NCBI GenBank assembly: GCA_963678855.1
Contig: OY787448.1
Location: 2,480,001-2,544,000 of the forward strand
From: F22 sp963678855
GTDB taxonomy: Bacteria > Bacteroidota > Bacteroidia > Bacteroidales > Bacteroidaceae
Direction of reading: 5' to 3'
DNA: 64,000 nucleotides
Shown: positions 8,369 through 17,340 of the stretch, piece by piece
Layout of the letters: every line of letters begins with the position of its first letter
How positions within the stretch are numbered: position 1 is the first letter of the stretch
Position numbers and translations under genes: made by a program
The notes under the pieces: generated by a model
What the model was told of the DNA's origin: nothing
Databases searched by the model: none
What the model saw: only the letters and a program-made list of their open reading frames with translations

Positions 8369-9193
8369 ATGGCAGAAAAGAAAGAATTTACTTTTATAAG
8401 TTTAGCTAGTGGAAGTAGCGGCAACTGCTATTATATAAAGACCTCTGAAATCACTCTCCTTGTTGACGCTGGAATTGGACCACGGGTGATGAAGAAAAGA
8501 TTAGCTGAACATAAGTTGACTTACGAAGGAATAGACGCCATCCTAATTACTCATGACCATGCCGATCATATTAAAGGGGTAGGTTATTTCGGTGAAAAAC
8601 GCAATGTGCCAGTGTATACGACTGAGAAAGTGCATGCTGGAATGAATCGTAGCTACTGCATGACCTATAAGCTCACAAACAGCGTGCGTATTGTAGAGAA
8701 AGAAGTTTCATTTACTCTAGGAGATGTACATATCACACCTTTTGATGTGTCGCACGATTCGACAGACAGTGTAGGATATCTTCTAAGGATTGGTGATTTG
8801 AACTTCTGTGTTTGTACTGATGTTGGTTATCTCTCTGAAACTGTTATTGAGTATGCTTCGCAAGCTCATCTGTTGGTATTGGAGAGTAACTATGATGAAG
8901 ATATGCTTCAACGAGGGCCGTATCCTTACCATTTAAAACAACGTATCGTTAGTGAAAAGGGACATTTGAGTAACTCTGAGGCTGCTCGTTTTGTACGTGA
9001 ATTTGCCCACAAAGACGTACGCCATATTTGGCTTTGCCACCTAAGTCAAGATAATAATCATCCACAGCTAGCTTATAAGAATGTAGAGCAGGCTTTGATG
9101 GATGCAGGTCATATGGTGGGAGAAGATGTGCGATTGGATGTCTTGAAGAGACTTACGCCTTCTGATATATATAGATACGAGTATACTATATAG
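8369..9193 (+). CDS. MBL-fold metallo-hydrolase (YycJ/WalJ-like)
   Basis: A 274-residue metallo-beta-lactamase-fold hydrolase. It has the N-terminal LASGSSGNCYYI strand, VDAGIGPR, and the metal site THDHADH (residues about 56-62), with further ligands in DVSHD, CTDVGYLS and the C-terminal WLCHLSQDNNHP segment. This pattern fits the YycJ/WalJ group of putative exonucleases. The metal ligands look intact. It overlaps functionally with no neighbour except the tightly spaced rlmB, with which it is probably co-transcribed. Confidence 0.85.
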   Translation: MAEKKEFTFISLASGSSGNCYYIKTSEITLLVDAGIGPRVMKKRLAEHKLTYEGIDAILITHDHADHIKGVGYFGEKRNVPVYTTEKVHAGMNRSYCMTYKLTNSVRIVEKEVSFTLGDVHITPFDVSHDSTDSVGYLLRIGDLNFCVCTDVGYLSETVIEYASQAHLLVLESNYDEDMLQRGPYPYHLKQRIVSEKGHLSNSEAARFVREFAHKDVRHIWLCHLSQDNNHPQLAYKNVEQALMDAGHMVGEDVRLDVLKRLTPSDIYRYEYTI

Positions 9194-9295
9194 GTGATCT
9201 CGCACATATGCGAGGCTACTGAAAAACGATTTTATTTACTAAGTATTCACACTTAGTGTTTTAATAGCCCTGTTGATGTCAAGTAGATAACGGTA

Positions 9296-9880
9296 GTGAA
9301 CTGCCGTCTTTAATACAACAATGCGCAGATCGTGATTTAGCACTAGATGCAATCATTGGTGATAGAGCCTATTCTGCAAAGGGTAATTTAGACCTTGCTA
9401 AGGAAAAAGGCATTAAGTTTTTTACGCATGAATCCTACCAGTTCACGTGGTATGAGAACTCAAGAGACAGTTTACTTACTGTAAAGATGGTGATGGATTT
9501 ATTTGTCCTGCAGGCCATCTATCGATTAGACAAAAGAGAAACGATCGAAAAGGCTCTCAAAAGTATTACAACCCAGTTATACAGTATTACTTTGATGTAT
9601 CCAAGTGTAAAGTTTGTTTTTTACGACAAGGCTGTTATAAAGAAGGATGCAAGGCTAAGTGTTACCAAGTTCGTATTGTTAAAGCATATTCAAAGAACAT
9701 GTCGAGTTCGAGAAAACAGATGAGTTCAATGAGTTAATATGAGAAAGATACAAGGTAGAAGCCAAAATGAGGAACTCAAAAATCAATATGGGTACAAAAA
9801 ACTCGGTCATATGATCTGGATAGCATGACCATATAGGGTGCTGTAGTCATAAGTGTCGTAAATCAGAAAAGAATACCGCA
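9296..9880 (+). pseudogene. Decayed IS1182-like transposase, 3' part
   Basis: Translating across frames recovers the C-terminal half of an IS1182-type DDE transposase. The frame from 9301 reads IIGDRAYSAKGNLDLAKEKGI, containing the second catalytic aspartate region. After a shift near 9487, another frame gives DGFICPAGHL, a conserved cysteine cluster (YYFDVSKCKVC, then QGCYKEGCKAKC) and a stop at 9737. Further shifts lead to AKNEELKNQYGY-like text and then YDLDSMTI, stop, GAVVISVVNQKRI, which matches the usual end of this family. At least two frameshifts and an internal stop make it non-functional. The 5' half and the IS ends were not found. Confidence 0.75.
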
Positions 9881-9901
9881 CTTAATTAATGGACCAAAAT
9901 A

Positions 9902-9934
9902 AGAGAAAATAGGGTAAAACCCTGTTTTCTCTCT
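9902..9934. repeat. Inverted repeat just downstream of the transposase remnant
   Basis: GAGAAAATAGGGT and ACCCTGTTTTCTC form an imperfect stem around a short AAA loop. It could be the right end of the dead element or its terminator; no mate was seen upstream. Confidence 0.45.
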
Positions 9935-10012
9935 ATACCTCATATGGCTTCATATAAGCCAATTTCAACACATCAAATATCAGAAGTAAACGCCTTATTT
10001 TTTTCTCAATGA

Positions 10013-10045
10013 GGGTTTAAAGCACGAGCTTTAAGCCCTTTTTTT
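10013..10045 (+). terminator. Intrinsic terminator in the IS graveyard
   Basis: GGGTTTAAAGC (10013-10023) pairs with GCTTTAAGCCC (10028-10038) with one G-T pair and a 4-nt loop, followed by seven Ts. It would stop any transcript running from the transposase remnant or from rlmB and the MBL gene. Confidence 0.85.
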
Positions 10046-10118
10046 ACTGGTCTCACACGTGTACGAGGTTCTCGTTTTACATGTGTACAAGATAGACTTC
10101 CTTAAATGAATGTCTTTT

Positions 10119-10374
10119 ACTGAAATAGCTTTACATTATACGAGGAAGTATACTGAATAAGTTTACATCTTTGGTAATAGTTATACTGAATGGATTTATA
10201 TTCTCAGTTTAGTTGTACCGATTCAGTTTACACTTTTTCTCAGAACAATTCTGATGATAGTACTTACTGACGACTTCAAGGCGGAAACTCTCACTGTAAG
10301 TTTGAGATCTTTTTTACGATTTTGCATATTAATGCTTCTACAGGTGGACACAGATGTAAACCTTGTTCAGTATA
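10119..10374. mobile_element. Degenerate IS ends or MITE-like relic with repeated TACTGAA...TTTACA motif
   Basis: TATACTGAATAAGTTTACAT (10149-10168) recurs inverted at 10354-10374 with one inserted base, enclosing about 185 bp. Weaker copies of the same motif lie at about 10119-10137 (ACTGAAATAGCTTTACAT), 10182-10200 and 10217-10233. Several short subterminal repeats at an element's end are typical of IS21-type ends, but no istA or istB sequence can be recognised between them. This is inference from repeat structure alone. Confidence 0.45.
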
Positions 10375-10388
10375 AGACTTAGTCTTAA

Positions 10389-11453
10389 TTACTTTGTACT
10401 TTTTTCAATAAGTTGCTTGACGTGATTTTCATCCTTTCGGGGACAGATCATCAATACGTCTTCTGTATCTACGACAAGCATGTCCTCTACACCATCAACG
10501 ATAACACGCTTTTCTGATACGGTCCCCTTGATAAGGCAAGATTTTGTATTAGAAATCAACATGTCATTACCTGCGATAACGTTTTCGTTTTCATCTTTAT
10601 CTAATTGAGCATATAGTGCCCCCCATGAGCCTATGTCGTTCCAGCCAAATTCTGCACAGCGAACCATTACTACTTCTGCTTGTTCCATCACACCATAGTC
10701 AATAGAAATACTACGAGATGCTTCGAAAGCACTGTTTACAGCACTTTGTTCATTTGTTGTTCCATAATCTTTGCTGATTCCTTCAAATAACTCAGCGATA
10801 TCTGGTAGATGTTGTTCTAGGTTCTTGCAAATATTGTCAACACTCCATACAAACATTCCTGAATTCCACACAAAATTTCCAGTAGCTAGGAATTCCTTAG
10901 CACGTTCAATTTCCGGTTTTTCTTTAAATGCAGAAACCTTTTTGAATGTTTGCGCTTTATCAGCTTCATCCATTTGAATATATCCATAACCAGTGGCTGG
11001 ATAAGTAGGTGTAATCCCCACGGTCATCAAGCACTCATTTTGCGATGCATATTCTAGCGACTCTTTGATAACAGTACCAAATGTATCTGTATCTCCTACA
11101 TATTGGTCGCTAGGTGTAACAACCATAGTGGCATTAGGATTTATGCTTTTTAGCTTGTATGCAGCATATGCAATACAAGGAGCCGTGTTGCGACGCATAG
11201 GTTCACACAATACTTGCTCTGGATTAAGCATTGGAAGCTGCTCAAGAACTAAGTCTTTGTAGGCTGCTCCTGTCATTACTAGAAAATGATCATCTGAGAT
11301 AAATGGGCTGAATCGTTCGTAGGTAAGTTGGATAAAAGTTTTGCCAATGCCTAGAGCATCAACAAATTGCTTTGGTCTCTCTGTTCGGCTTAATGGCCAA
11401 AATCTTGAGCCAATACCGCCAGCCATAATGACACAATAAGTGTTTTGATTCAT
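10389..11453 (-). CDS. manC: Mannose-1-phosphate guanylyltransferase
   Basis: Makes GDP-mannose from mannose-1-phosphate and GTP for glycan synthesis; cytosolic, 354 residues, the short form without a fused phosphomannose isomerase domain. The nucleotidyltransferase signature AGGIGSRFWPLSRTERPKQF is at residues 11-30, followed by EPMRRNTAPCIAYAA, VTPSDQYV, the NSGMFVW motif and EFGWNDIGSWGALY. It points away from gyrA and has its own promoter. The GH130 enzyme of the mannan locus makes the same mannose-1-phosphate, so the two could be linked metabolically, though they are far apart. Confidence 0.93.
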   Translation of the reverse strand: MNQNTYCVIMAGGIGSRFWPLSRTERPKQFVDALGIGKTFIQLTYERFSPFISDDHFLVMTGAAYKDLVLEQLPMLNPEQVLCEPMRRNTAPCIAYAAYKLKSINPNATMVVTPSDQYVGDTDTFGTVIKESLEYASQNECLMTVGITPTYPATGYGYIQMDEADKAQTFKKVSAFKEKPEIERAKEFLATGNFVWNSGMFVWSVDNICKNLEQHLPDIAELFEGISKDYGTTNEQSAVNSAFEASRSISIDYGVMEQAEVVMVRCAEFGWNDIGSWGALYAQLDKDENENVIAGNDMLISNTKSCLIKGTVSEKRVIVDGVEDMLVVDTEDVLMICPRKDENHVKQLIEKSTK

Positions 11454-11532
11454 ATCGGTGTATAGTTAAAATATAGTCAAAATGTTATGTAAAAACTTCC
11501 GAGTTATAAGTCTTTGTATTATTCGGACAGGT

Positions 11533-11562
11533 CAAAGATACAAAATGTAGTTGGACTGCAAA
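11533..11562 (-). promoter_or_regulatory. manC promoter
   Basis: On the minus strand, TATCTTTG (11540-11533) matches the -7 box, and TTTG (11562-11559) lies 18 bp upstream as the -33 box. The manC start codon is about 80 bp downstream. Confidence 0.65.
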
Positions 11563-11745
11563 ATTATCTTAGTGGAAAATGCGAGATAAAGTCTAATCTT
11601 TAATCTTTGCAATTTAACGCGTATTTAACATTTTGGAGGATTAAAATGAGAGGATAGTACCGTCTTTGAAGTTAAATAAAGCCTCGAATATGTCTAAATA
11701 CCCATTTTTTAGGACAAAACATTTTTTTTTGTGGGGGATAAGCAG

Positions 11746-11753
11746 TATCTTTG
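11746..11753 (+). promoter_or_regulatory. gyrA -7 box
   Basis: TATCTTTG matches TAnnTTTG, 70 bp before the gyrA ATG. The -33 region is a T-rich tract without an exact, correctly spaced TTTG. Confidence 0.55.
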
Positions 11754-11823
11754 AATGTTTTTGAGCTTAGAAGCTCTACAAAATTGTGATTCAAACAACA
11801 ACAATATATTATACATAACTTAA

Positions 11824-14514
11824 ATGCAAGAAGATAAGATTATTAAGATCAATATTGAAGACGAAATGAAATCGTCTTATATTGACTATTCGATGTCTGT
11901 CATCGTATCTCGTGCACTTCCTGATGTCCGTGATGGATTCAAGCCAGTACACCGTCGTATTTTGTACGGTATGGCTGAATTGGGAAATAACCACGATAAG
12001 CCATACAAGAAGAGTGCTCGTATTGTGGGTGAAGTACTTGGTAAGTACCATCCACACGGTGATAGCTCAGTGTATATGGCAATGGTACGTATGGCTCAAC
12101 CATGGGCGATGCGTTATATGCTCGTAGATGGTCAAGGTAACTACGGTTCTGTCGATGGTGATAGCCCAGCGGCTATGCGTTATACAGAGGCACGTTTGTT
12201 CCGTATGGGAGAAGCTATGATGCAAGATATCAAGAAGGAAACTATTGACATGGTTCCTAACTTTGATAACACACTTTCTGAACCAGCTGTAATGCCTACA
12301 CGTATTCCTAACCTTTTGGTGAATGGTGCAAGTGGTATCGCCGTAGGTATGGCCACTAACATGCCTCCACATAACCTTAGTGAAGTGGTTGATGCATGTG
12401 GTACATATATCGATATGAAGGGTGAAGCGTCTATTGCCGATATGATGAAGCACATTCAAGCTCCTGATTTTCCAACTGGTGGATATATTTATGGTGTAAG
12501 TGGTGTACGCGAAGCTTATGAAACTGGTCGTGGTCGTTGTGTGATGCGTGCTCGCACAGAAATCGAAGCAGGTAAAACTCATGACAAAATCGTCATCAGT
12601 GAGATTCCTTACAATGTGAATCGTGCTGATTTGATTCAAAATATTGCTAAGCTTGTAAACGAAAAGCGTATCGATGGTATTAGTAATGTCAATGATGAGT
12701 CTGACCGTCGTGGTATGCGTATCGTAGTTGACTTGAAGCGTGATGCTAATGCGAATGTTGTACTAAATAAATTGTACAAGATGACTGCATTGCAAACAAG
12801 CTTTGGTATCAATAACGTGGCACTTGTTAATGGTCGTCCTCGTACATTGAATCTACTTGAACTTATCAAGTATTTCATCGAGCACCGTAAGGATGTTGTG
12901 ACTCGTCGTACTATCTTTGACAAGCGTAAAGCAGAAGAACGTGCGCATATCCTTGAAGGTTTGATTATTGCATCTGATAATATCGATGAGGTTATCAAAA
13001 TTGTACGTAGCCACCGTGGTACTGCTGCTGTAATCGAAGCTTTGAAAGAGCGTTTCAATCTTTCAGATGTGCAAGCAAATGCTATCGCTCAAATGCGTGT
13101 GATTCAGTTGAACCAATTGGCTCAAGAAGAACTACACAAAGAGCATGAAGAGTTGATGGCTCGTATTGCTTACTTCAATCAATTGCTTCAAGATGAAGAT
13201 ATGTTGATGGGTGTTGTGAAAGATGAGCTTGATGAAGTGAAAGAAAAGTATGGTGATGATCGCCGTAGTGAAATCGTTTACTCAAGTGAAGAATTCAACC
13301 CTGAAGACTTCTATGCAAATGACGAGATGGTTATTACTATCAGTCATATGGGATACATCAAGCGTACTCCATTGTCTGAATTCCGTCAGCAAAATCGTGG
13401 CGGTGTAGGTAGTAAGGCGTCCGATACTCGTGATGAAGATTTCATTGAGCACATCTATCCAGCTACTATGCACAACACGATGATGTTCTTTACACAAAAG
13501 GGACGTTGTTTCTGGTTGAAGGTATATGAAATTCCAGAAGGTAGTAAGCAAAGTAAGGGTCGTGCTATTCAAAATCTATTGAATATCGAAAGTGATGATG
13601 TTGTTACTTCTTACTTACGTGTAACTAGCTTGACAGATGAAGAGTACATCAATAGTCACTATGTCGTGTTCTGTACAGAGCAAGGTGTTATTAAGAAAAC
13701 ATCACTAGAACAATATAGCCGTCCTCGTACGAATGGTGTGAATGCAATCACTATCCGTGAGGAAGATAAGGTTATTAATGTAGTGCTTACTAATGGTGAA
13801 AGTGATATTGTAATTGCTAACCGCAATGGTCGTGCTATTCGATTCCCTGAAAACAACGTGCGTAGCATGGGACGTACTGCAACTGGTGTGCGTGCTATGA
13901 AACTTGACGAAGATGGACAAGATTGTGTCGTTGGCATGATTTGCGTGAATGACGCTGAGAAGGAGTCTATCATGGTTGTGAGTGAGCAAGGTTATGGTAA
14001 GCGTTCTGATATTGATGACTACCGTATTATCCACCGTGGCGGTAAGGGTGTAAAAACTTTGAATGTAACGGATAAGACTGGTAAGCTTGTGGCTATCAAG
14101 AATGTGACTGACAACAATGACTTGATTATCATTAATAAGAGCGGTGTCATGATTCGTCTGGATGTATCTGATGTACGTATCATGGGGCGTGCCACTCAGG
14201 GCGTGCGTTTGATTAATCTTGAAAAACGTAATGATCAAATTGCTTCTGTATGTAGTGTGTCTTCTGAGGAAGAAGAGGATGATAATGTAGAAGGTTTGCC
14301 AACACCAGATGGTGATGCACCTGAAACTGAAAGCGTTGAAACACCTGTAGAAGAAGTCGTTGATGAGGCTCCAGAAATGGATGATAGTCTTGGGGTAGAA
14401 TCAGAGACAGTTGCTGAAGAGATTGTTGAAGAATCACCTGAAGAAGTTTCTGAACCTGAAGATGCATCGAAGAGTAGTAAGAATCCATCTGCTACGATGG
14501 GAAGTCTCTTCTAA
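11824..14514 (+). CDS. gyrA: DNA gyrase subunit A
   Basis: The breakage-reunion subunit of the A2B2 gyrase that introduces negative supercoils. It is 896 residues long. The catalytic tyrosine is Tyr120 in AAMRYTEAR. The quinolone-determining region reads HPHGDSSVYMAM, so the position equivalent to E. coli Ser83 is serine (Ser81) and that of Asp87 is methionine (Met85). The QRGGKG-type GyrA box appears as QNRGGVGSKA (near residue 525), followed by the six-bladed C-terminal beta-pinwheel. From about residue 815 there is a long tail rich in Glu, Asp and Pro. The GyrA box supports gyrase over topoisomerase IV. The TPR gene begins 40 bp later. Confidence 0.95.
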   Translation: MQEDKIIKINIEDEMKSSYIDYSMSVIVSRALPDVRDGFKPVHRRILYGMAELGNNHDKPYKKSARIVGEVLGKYHPHGDSSVYMAMVRMAQPWAMRYMLVDGQGNYGSVDGDSPAAMRYTEARLFRMGEAMMQDIKKETIDMVPNFDNTLSEPAVMPTRIPNLLVNGASGIAVGMATNMPPHNLSEVVDACGTYIDMKGEASIADMMKHIQAPDFPTGGYIYGVSGVREAYETGRGRCVMRARTEIEAGKTHDKIVISEIPYNVNRADLIQNIAKLVNEKRIDGISNVNDESDRRGMRIVVDLKRDANANVVLNKLYKMTALQTSFGINNVALVNGRPRTLNLLELIKYFIEHRKDVVTRRTIFDKRKAEERAHILEGLIIASDNIDEVIKIVRSHRGTAAVIEALKERFNLSDVQANAIAQMRVIQLNQLAQEELHKEHEELMARIAYFNQLLQDEDMLMGVVKDELDEVKEKYGDDRRSEIVYSSEEFNPEDFYANDEMVITISHMGYIKRTPLSEFRQQNRGGVGSKASDTRDEDFIEHIYPATMHNTMMFFTQKGRCFWLKVYEIPEGSKQSKGRAIQNLLNIESDDVVTSYLRVTSLTDEEYINSHYVVFCTEQGVIKKTSLEQYSRPRTNGVNAITIREEDKVINVVLTNGESDIVIANRNGRAIRFPENNVRSMGRTATGVRAMKLDEDGQDCVVGMICVNDAEKESIMVVSEQGYGKRSDIDDYRIIHRGGKGVKTLNVTDKTGKLVAIKNVTDNNDLIIINKSGVMIRLDVSDVRIMGRATQGVRLINLEKRNDQIASVCSVSSEEEEDDNVEGLPTPDGDAPETESVETPVEEVVDEAPEMDDSLGVESETVAEEIVEESPEEVSEPEDASKSSKNPSATMGSLF

Positions 14515-14554
14515 TATATAATCAATTAATACACCCTATAAAAAAGAATTTATT

Positions 14555-15769
14555 ATGAAAAAGGTTTTGTTTACCCTAGCAATGCTTGTAGCAACAAGCG
14601 GTGCAGCATTTGCACAGAAGAGTGCTGTGAAGGAAGCAAAGAAAATTGCTAGCTCTACTAACCCTGACTGGGGAAAAGTAAAGCACCTTCTAAATCAAGC
14701 GAAGGAAAATCCAGAAACTATGAATGACCCACTAACATGGGATGTTGCTGGTATGTGTGCTCAAAAACGTGCTGCAAAGCAAGCTGAGAAAATGTATCTT
14801 CGTCAAAAGTATGATACAGCGGTATACTATTGGTCACTAAACGAAATGTTCACTGCTTATAAGCGCTGTGATGAGTTGGCACAGATTCCAAACAAGAAAG
14901 GTAAGATTAAGAACAAGTATCGTAAGTCGAACGTGAAAGAATTGCTTCAAGATCGACCTCAATTGATCAATGGAGGCTTGCATTTTTACAACGGTGAAAA
15001 AGATAAAGATGCTTTGGTATTTTTCTCTCAATATGTATTGTCAGCAGACTACCCAATGTTGAAAGATCAAGATGCTATCAAGAACGATACATTGCTTCCT
15101 AAGGTAGCTTACTATGCTGCTTTGATGGCTTATCGTACTGAAAACTGGAAGCAAGTAGTTCGTTTCGCACCTCTAGCTAAGAAGGATGCTGAAAGTAGCC
15201 AGTATGCTTATGAGTTCTTGGCTAATGCATACAAGCAAATGGGCGATACAGTAAAGTTTGTTGATGCACTTAAGGATGGTGTGCGTGCTTTCCCTACAAG
15301 CAAGTATTTCTCTGGTAACCTTGTAGATTACTATAGCTCTCATAACGATTATGAGGCTGCTAACAAGTTTGCTGATGAGCTGATTGCTGCTGCTCCTGAT
15401 AATGCATTTAACTACTACATCAAGGGATTCATTCTTTTCTATCAAGAAAAGTATCCTGAAGCAATCGCAGCAAACCAAAAAGCTGTAGAACTTGATCCTA
15501 AAATGTCTGGTGCGTTTACTAACATTGGTAACAGCTATATCAACATGGCACAAGCTATTCTAAACACAGCACCTGCTGATCCTAACGATCCTAAGTATAA
15601 GGAAATCGAAAAGAATGTACGCGACTTGTATACTAAGGCTGCAGCTGCATTTGAGTCTGTAGAAAAACTAGAGCCAAATGATACTAGCAAATGGGCTGGT
15701 ACTTTGTATAGAATCTACTATACTCTTCGTGACGAAGCTAAGGCTTCTAAGTACGAAGCACTTCAGTAA
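14555..15769 (+). CDS. Secreted tetratricopeptide-repeat protein A
   Basis: A 404-residue protein with a signal peptide (MKKVLFTLAMLVATSGAAFA, then Q) and several helical TPR-like units; the clearest, near residues 285-335, has the YIKGFILFYQEKYPEAIAAN and AFTNIGNSYINMA pattern. No catalytic motif. It is paralogous to the next gene: both share the order AEK-x-LRQ/KQ-AYDT-x-YYxxxxxM and a C-terminal LWAQGLYRVYYxL-like ending. Such proteins usually scaffold complexes in the periplasm or outer membrane; no specific role can be assigned. It is 40 bp behind gyrA and may be co-transcribed with it. Confidence 0.85.
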   Translation: MKKVLFTLAMLVATSGAAFAQKSAVKEAKKIASSTNPDWGKVKHLLNQAKENPETMNDPLTWDVAGMCAQKRAAKQAEKMYLRQKYDTAVYYWSLNEMFTAYKRCDELAQIPNKKGKIKNKYRKSNVKELLQDRPQLINGGLHFYNGEKDKDALVFFSQYVLSADYPMLKDQDAIKNDTLLPKVAYYAALMAYRTENWKQVVRFAPLAKKDAESSQYAYEFLANAYKQMGDTVKFVDALKDGVRAFPTSKYFSGNLVDYYSSHNDYEAANKFADELIAAAPDNAFNYYIKGFILFYQEKYPEAIAANQKAVELDPKMSGAFTNIGNSYINMAQAILNTAPADPNDPKYKEIEKNVRDLYTKAAAAFESVEKLEPNDTSKWAGTLYRIYYTLRDEAKASKYEALQ

Positions 15770-15815
15770 GAAATCAGTGCGTATAAAACTCGCATTTAGA
15801 TACGAAGTTATATTA

Positions 15816-15868
15816 GTGTGTCTTTTTACTCCTATATTTTTTTGGAGTAGAAAGGCACACTTTCTTTT
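15816..15868 (+). terminator. Intrinsic terminator after TPR gene A
   Basis: A 17-bp stem with two G-T pairs (15816-15832 with 15844-15860) is followed by TTTCTTTTT. It lies 46 bp past the stop codon and overlaps the -33 element of the next promoter. Confidence 0.8.
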
Positions 15869-15898
15869 TGTGTTTTTCCTATGAATTAGCTATCTTTG
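15867..15898 (+). promoter_or_regulatory. Promoter of TPR gene B
   Basis: TTTG (15867-15870) and TATCTTTG (15891-15898) are separated by 20 bp, a full match to the Bacteroidota consensus. The -7 box is 32 bp before the ATG at 15931 and downstream of the alternative ATG at 15868, which rules out the longer reading. Confidence 0.75.
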
Positions 15899-15930
15899 TA
15901 CAGGAAACTACAGACTATCTTTTATTATAT

Positions 15931-17256
15931 ATGAATAAAGTACTTATCTTTTTTGCAATGTGCGTTTTCTGCATACCTGAAGTATGTGGGAAGCATCTGT
16001 TTTCACCCGATACAAATGTTAAGATAAGTACAGTTGACTCAATTAAGCAACAAAAGAAGAAGTATAAAGAGTTACTGAAGAAAATCAAGACTGCGCAAAG
16101 TTTGGCTTCAGCAAGAAAACCAAATTATGCAAGTGCATGGAGTACAATCAAACCTTTGCTCTCAGATTCTTTAATTAACAAAGAGCCGAGTGTTTGGTAT
16201 GTGGCTGGTTTTATCCAGAACAAACTTGAACTTGCGCAAGCAGAAAAGATCTTCCTTAAGCAGGCATATGATACTGTCGGATATTATAGAGCAATCTATG
16301 ATATGGCTGGCTATTTCTATAAAGCTGATTCTTTGTCTCAATTACATGATTCACGAAGTAAACGTCGCAAGTATCGTAAATCAATCGAAAAGATATTAGC
16401 ACCCGATTTGGTAAATTTATACTATGGAGGCTTATTCTATGCTTTGAAAGAAAAGTATAAGGAAGCACAGCCATATTTTACTCGTTATATTGATTCTTTT
16501 CAATGGGCTATATTCAATCATAAAAAACGTCAGGTGAAAGTTCCCCTTTCACGGGCTGCATATTATCAAGTTCTTTGTGGGTATGTTTTGAAGAAGCAAG
16601 ATGCCATAGTAAAATATACACCAATGGTATTGGTGGATACTGCACTTACTAGAAATGTACTTCCAATTATTACCGATACTTATCAGGCAAAAAAAGACAC
16701 GGTTCAGTGGCTGGCTTCATTGAAAAGAGGGCTAAGGGACTATCGTGATGATCCATATTATTATGCAAATATGATTGAGTACTATTGCAATGTTAAACAA
16801 TTTGATAAAGCCATGAAATTGGTTGACGAAGAGATTGCATTAGACAAAAATCCATCTCAAAAGAATGATGCTCAACACCAGTATTTGCGTGGACTTATCT
16901 ATCATAAACGTCACAAATTTGATGAGGCTATCCCGTATTATGAAAGTGCTATCAAGAATGATAGTACACATGCTATGGCTTATGCAAATCTTGGTGTGAT
17001 TTATTCTTTGAAGACTGTTGGTTTAGAAAGTCAACTGGAAATATTATCTATGAATGATCCTGCATACAATCAGACTATAGATATGATGCATGCATTGTAT
17101 CGAAAGGCTTTACCCTATTATGAGAAAGCTAGAGAGCTTCGTCCTAATACTCCAAAACTATGGGCGCAAGGACTGTATAGAGTCTATTATAATTTGAATA
17201 TGGGGGCTCGCTTCAAAGAGATTGAACCCTTTATTGAGCACTTAAGAAATAAGTAA
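15931..17256 (+). CDS. Secreted tetratricopeptide-repeat protein B
   Basis: About 441 residues, paralogue of the preceding TPR protein. The start at 15931 (MNKVLIFFAMCVFCIPEVCG) gives a plausible signal peptide and follows a complete promoter. A Lys-rich coiled stretch (QQKKKYKELLKKIKTAQ) comes first. The TPR units near residues 310-350 read YLRGLIYHKRHKFDEAIPYY and AYANLGVIYSL. The C-terminus matches its neighbour (KLWAQGLYRVYYNLN). The pair looks like an old tandem duplication, now separately transcribed. Function unknown. Confidence 0.82.
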   Translation: MNKVLIFFAMCVFCIPEVCGKHLFSPDTNVKISTVDSIKQQKKKYKELLKKIKTAQSLASARKPNYASAWSTIKPLLSDSLINKEPSVWYVAGFIQNKLELAQAEKIFLKQAYDTVGYYRAIYDMAGYFYKADSLSQLHDSRSKRRKYRKSIEKILAPDLVNLYYGGLFYALKEKYKEAQPYFTRYIDSFQWAIFNHKKRQVKVPLSRAAYYQVLCGYVLKKQDAIVKYTPMVLVDTALTRNVLPIITDTYQAKKDTVQWLASLKRGLRDYRDDPYYYANMIEYYCNVKQFDKAMKLVDEEIALDKNPSQKNDAQHQYLRGLIYHKRHKFDEAIPYYESAIKNDSTHAMAYANLGVIYSLKTVGLESQLEILSMNDPAYNQTIDMMHALYRKALPYYEKARELRPNTPKLWAQGLYRVYYNLNMGARFKEIEPFIEHLRNK

Positions 17257-17264
17257 AGGAACTG

Positions 17265-17295
17265 TTTGCTCGTTTGTCTGCTTTTATTATCTTTG
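17265..17295 (+). promoter_or_regulatory. Promoter of the sulfhydrylase-malic enzyme unit
   Basis: TTTG (17265-17268) and TATCTTTG (17288-17295) are 19 bp apart; the start codon is 45 bp downstream. Confidence 0.75.
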
Positions 17296-17340
17296 TCTAC
17301 GAGAATAAGTACATAATATTCACCTTAAAAAGGTATTAAG

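Larger units (their letters stand above)
11454..11823. other. manC-gyrA divergent spacer
   Basis: This 370-bp AT-rich spacer holds the manC promoter (11533-11562, -) and the gyrA -7 box (11746-11753, +), with T-runs such as ATTTTTTTTT near 11721. No additional gene or clear hairpin seen. Confidence 0.6.

Noticed and set aside
9487..9723. 78-codon frame as an independent gene
   Set aside because: It overlaps the transposase fossil in another frame; the IS1182-like cysteine cluster is in the neighbouring frame, so this is a by-product of decay.
12067..12639. 190-codon open frame on the minus strand inside gyrA
   Set aside because: It is antisense to conserved gyrA sequence, rich in His, Thr and Ile from reversed codons, and has no family features. 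Similar antisense frames under gyrA, the HTCS gene and the GH36 gene were rejected for the same reason.
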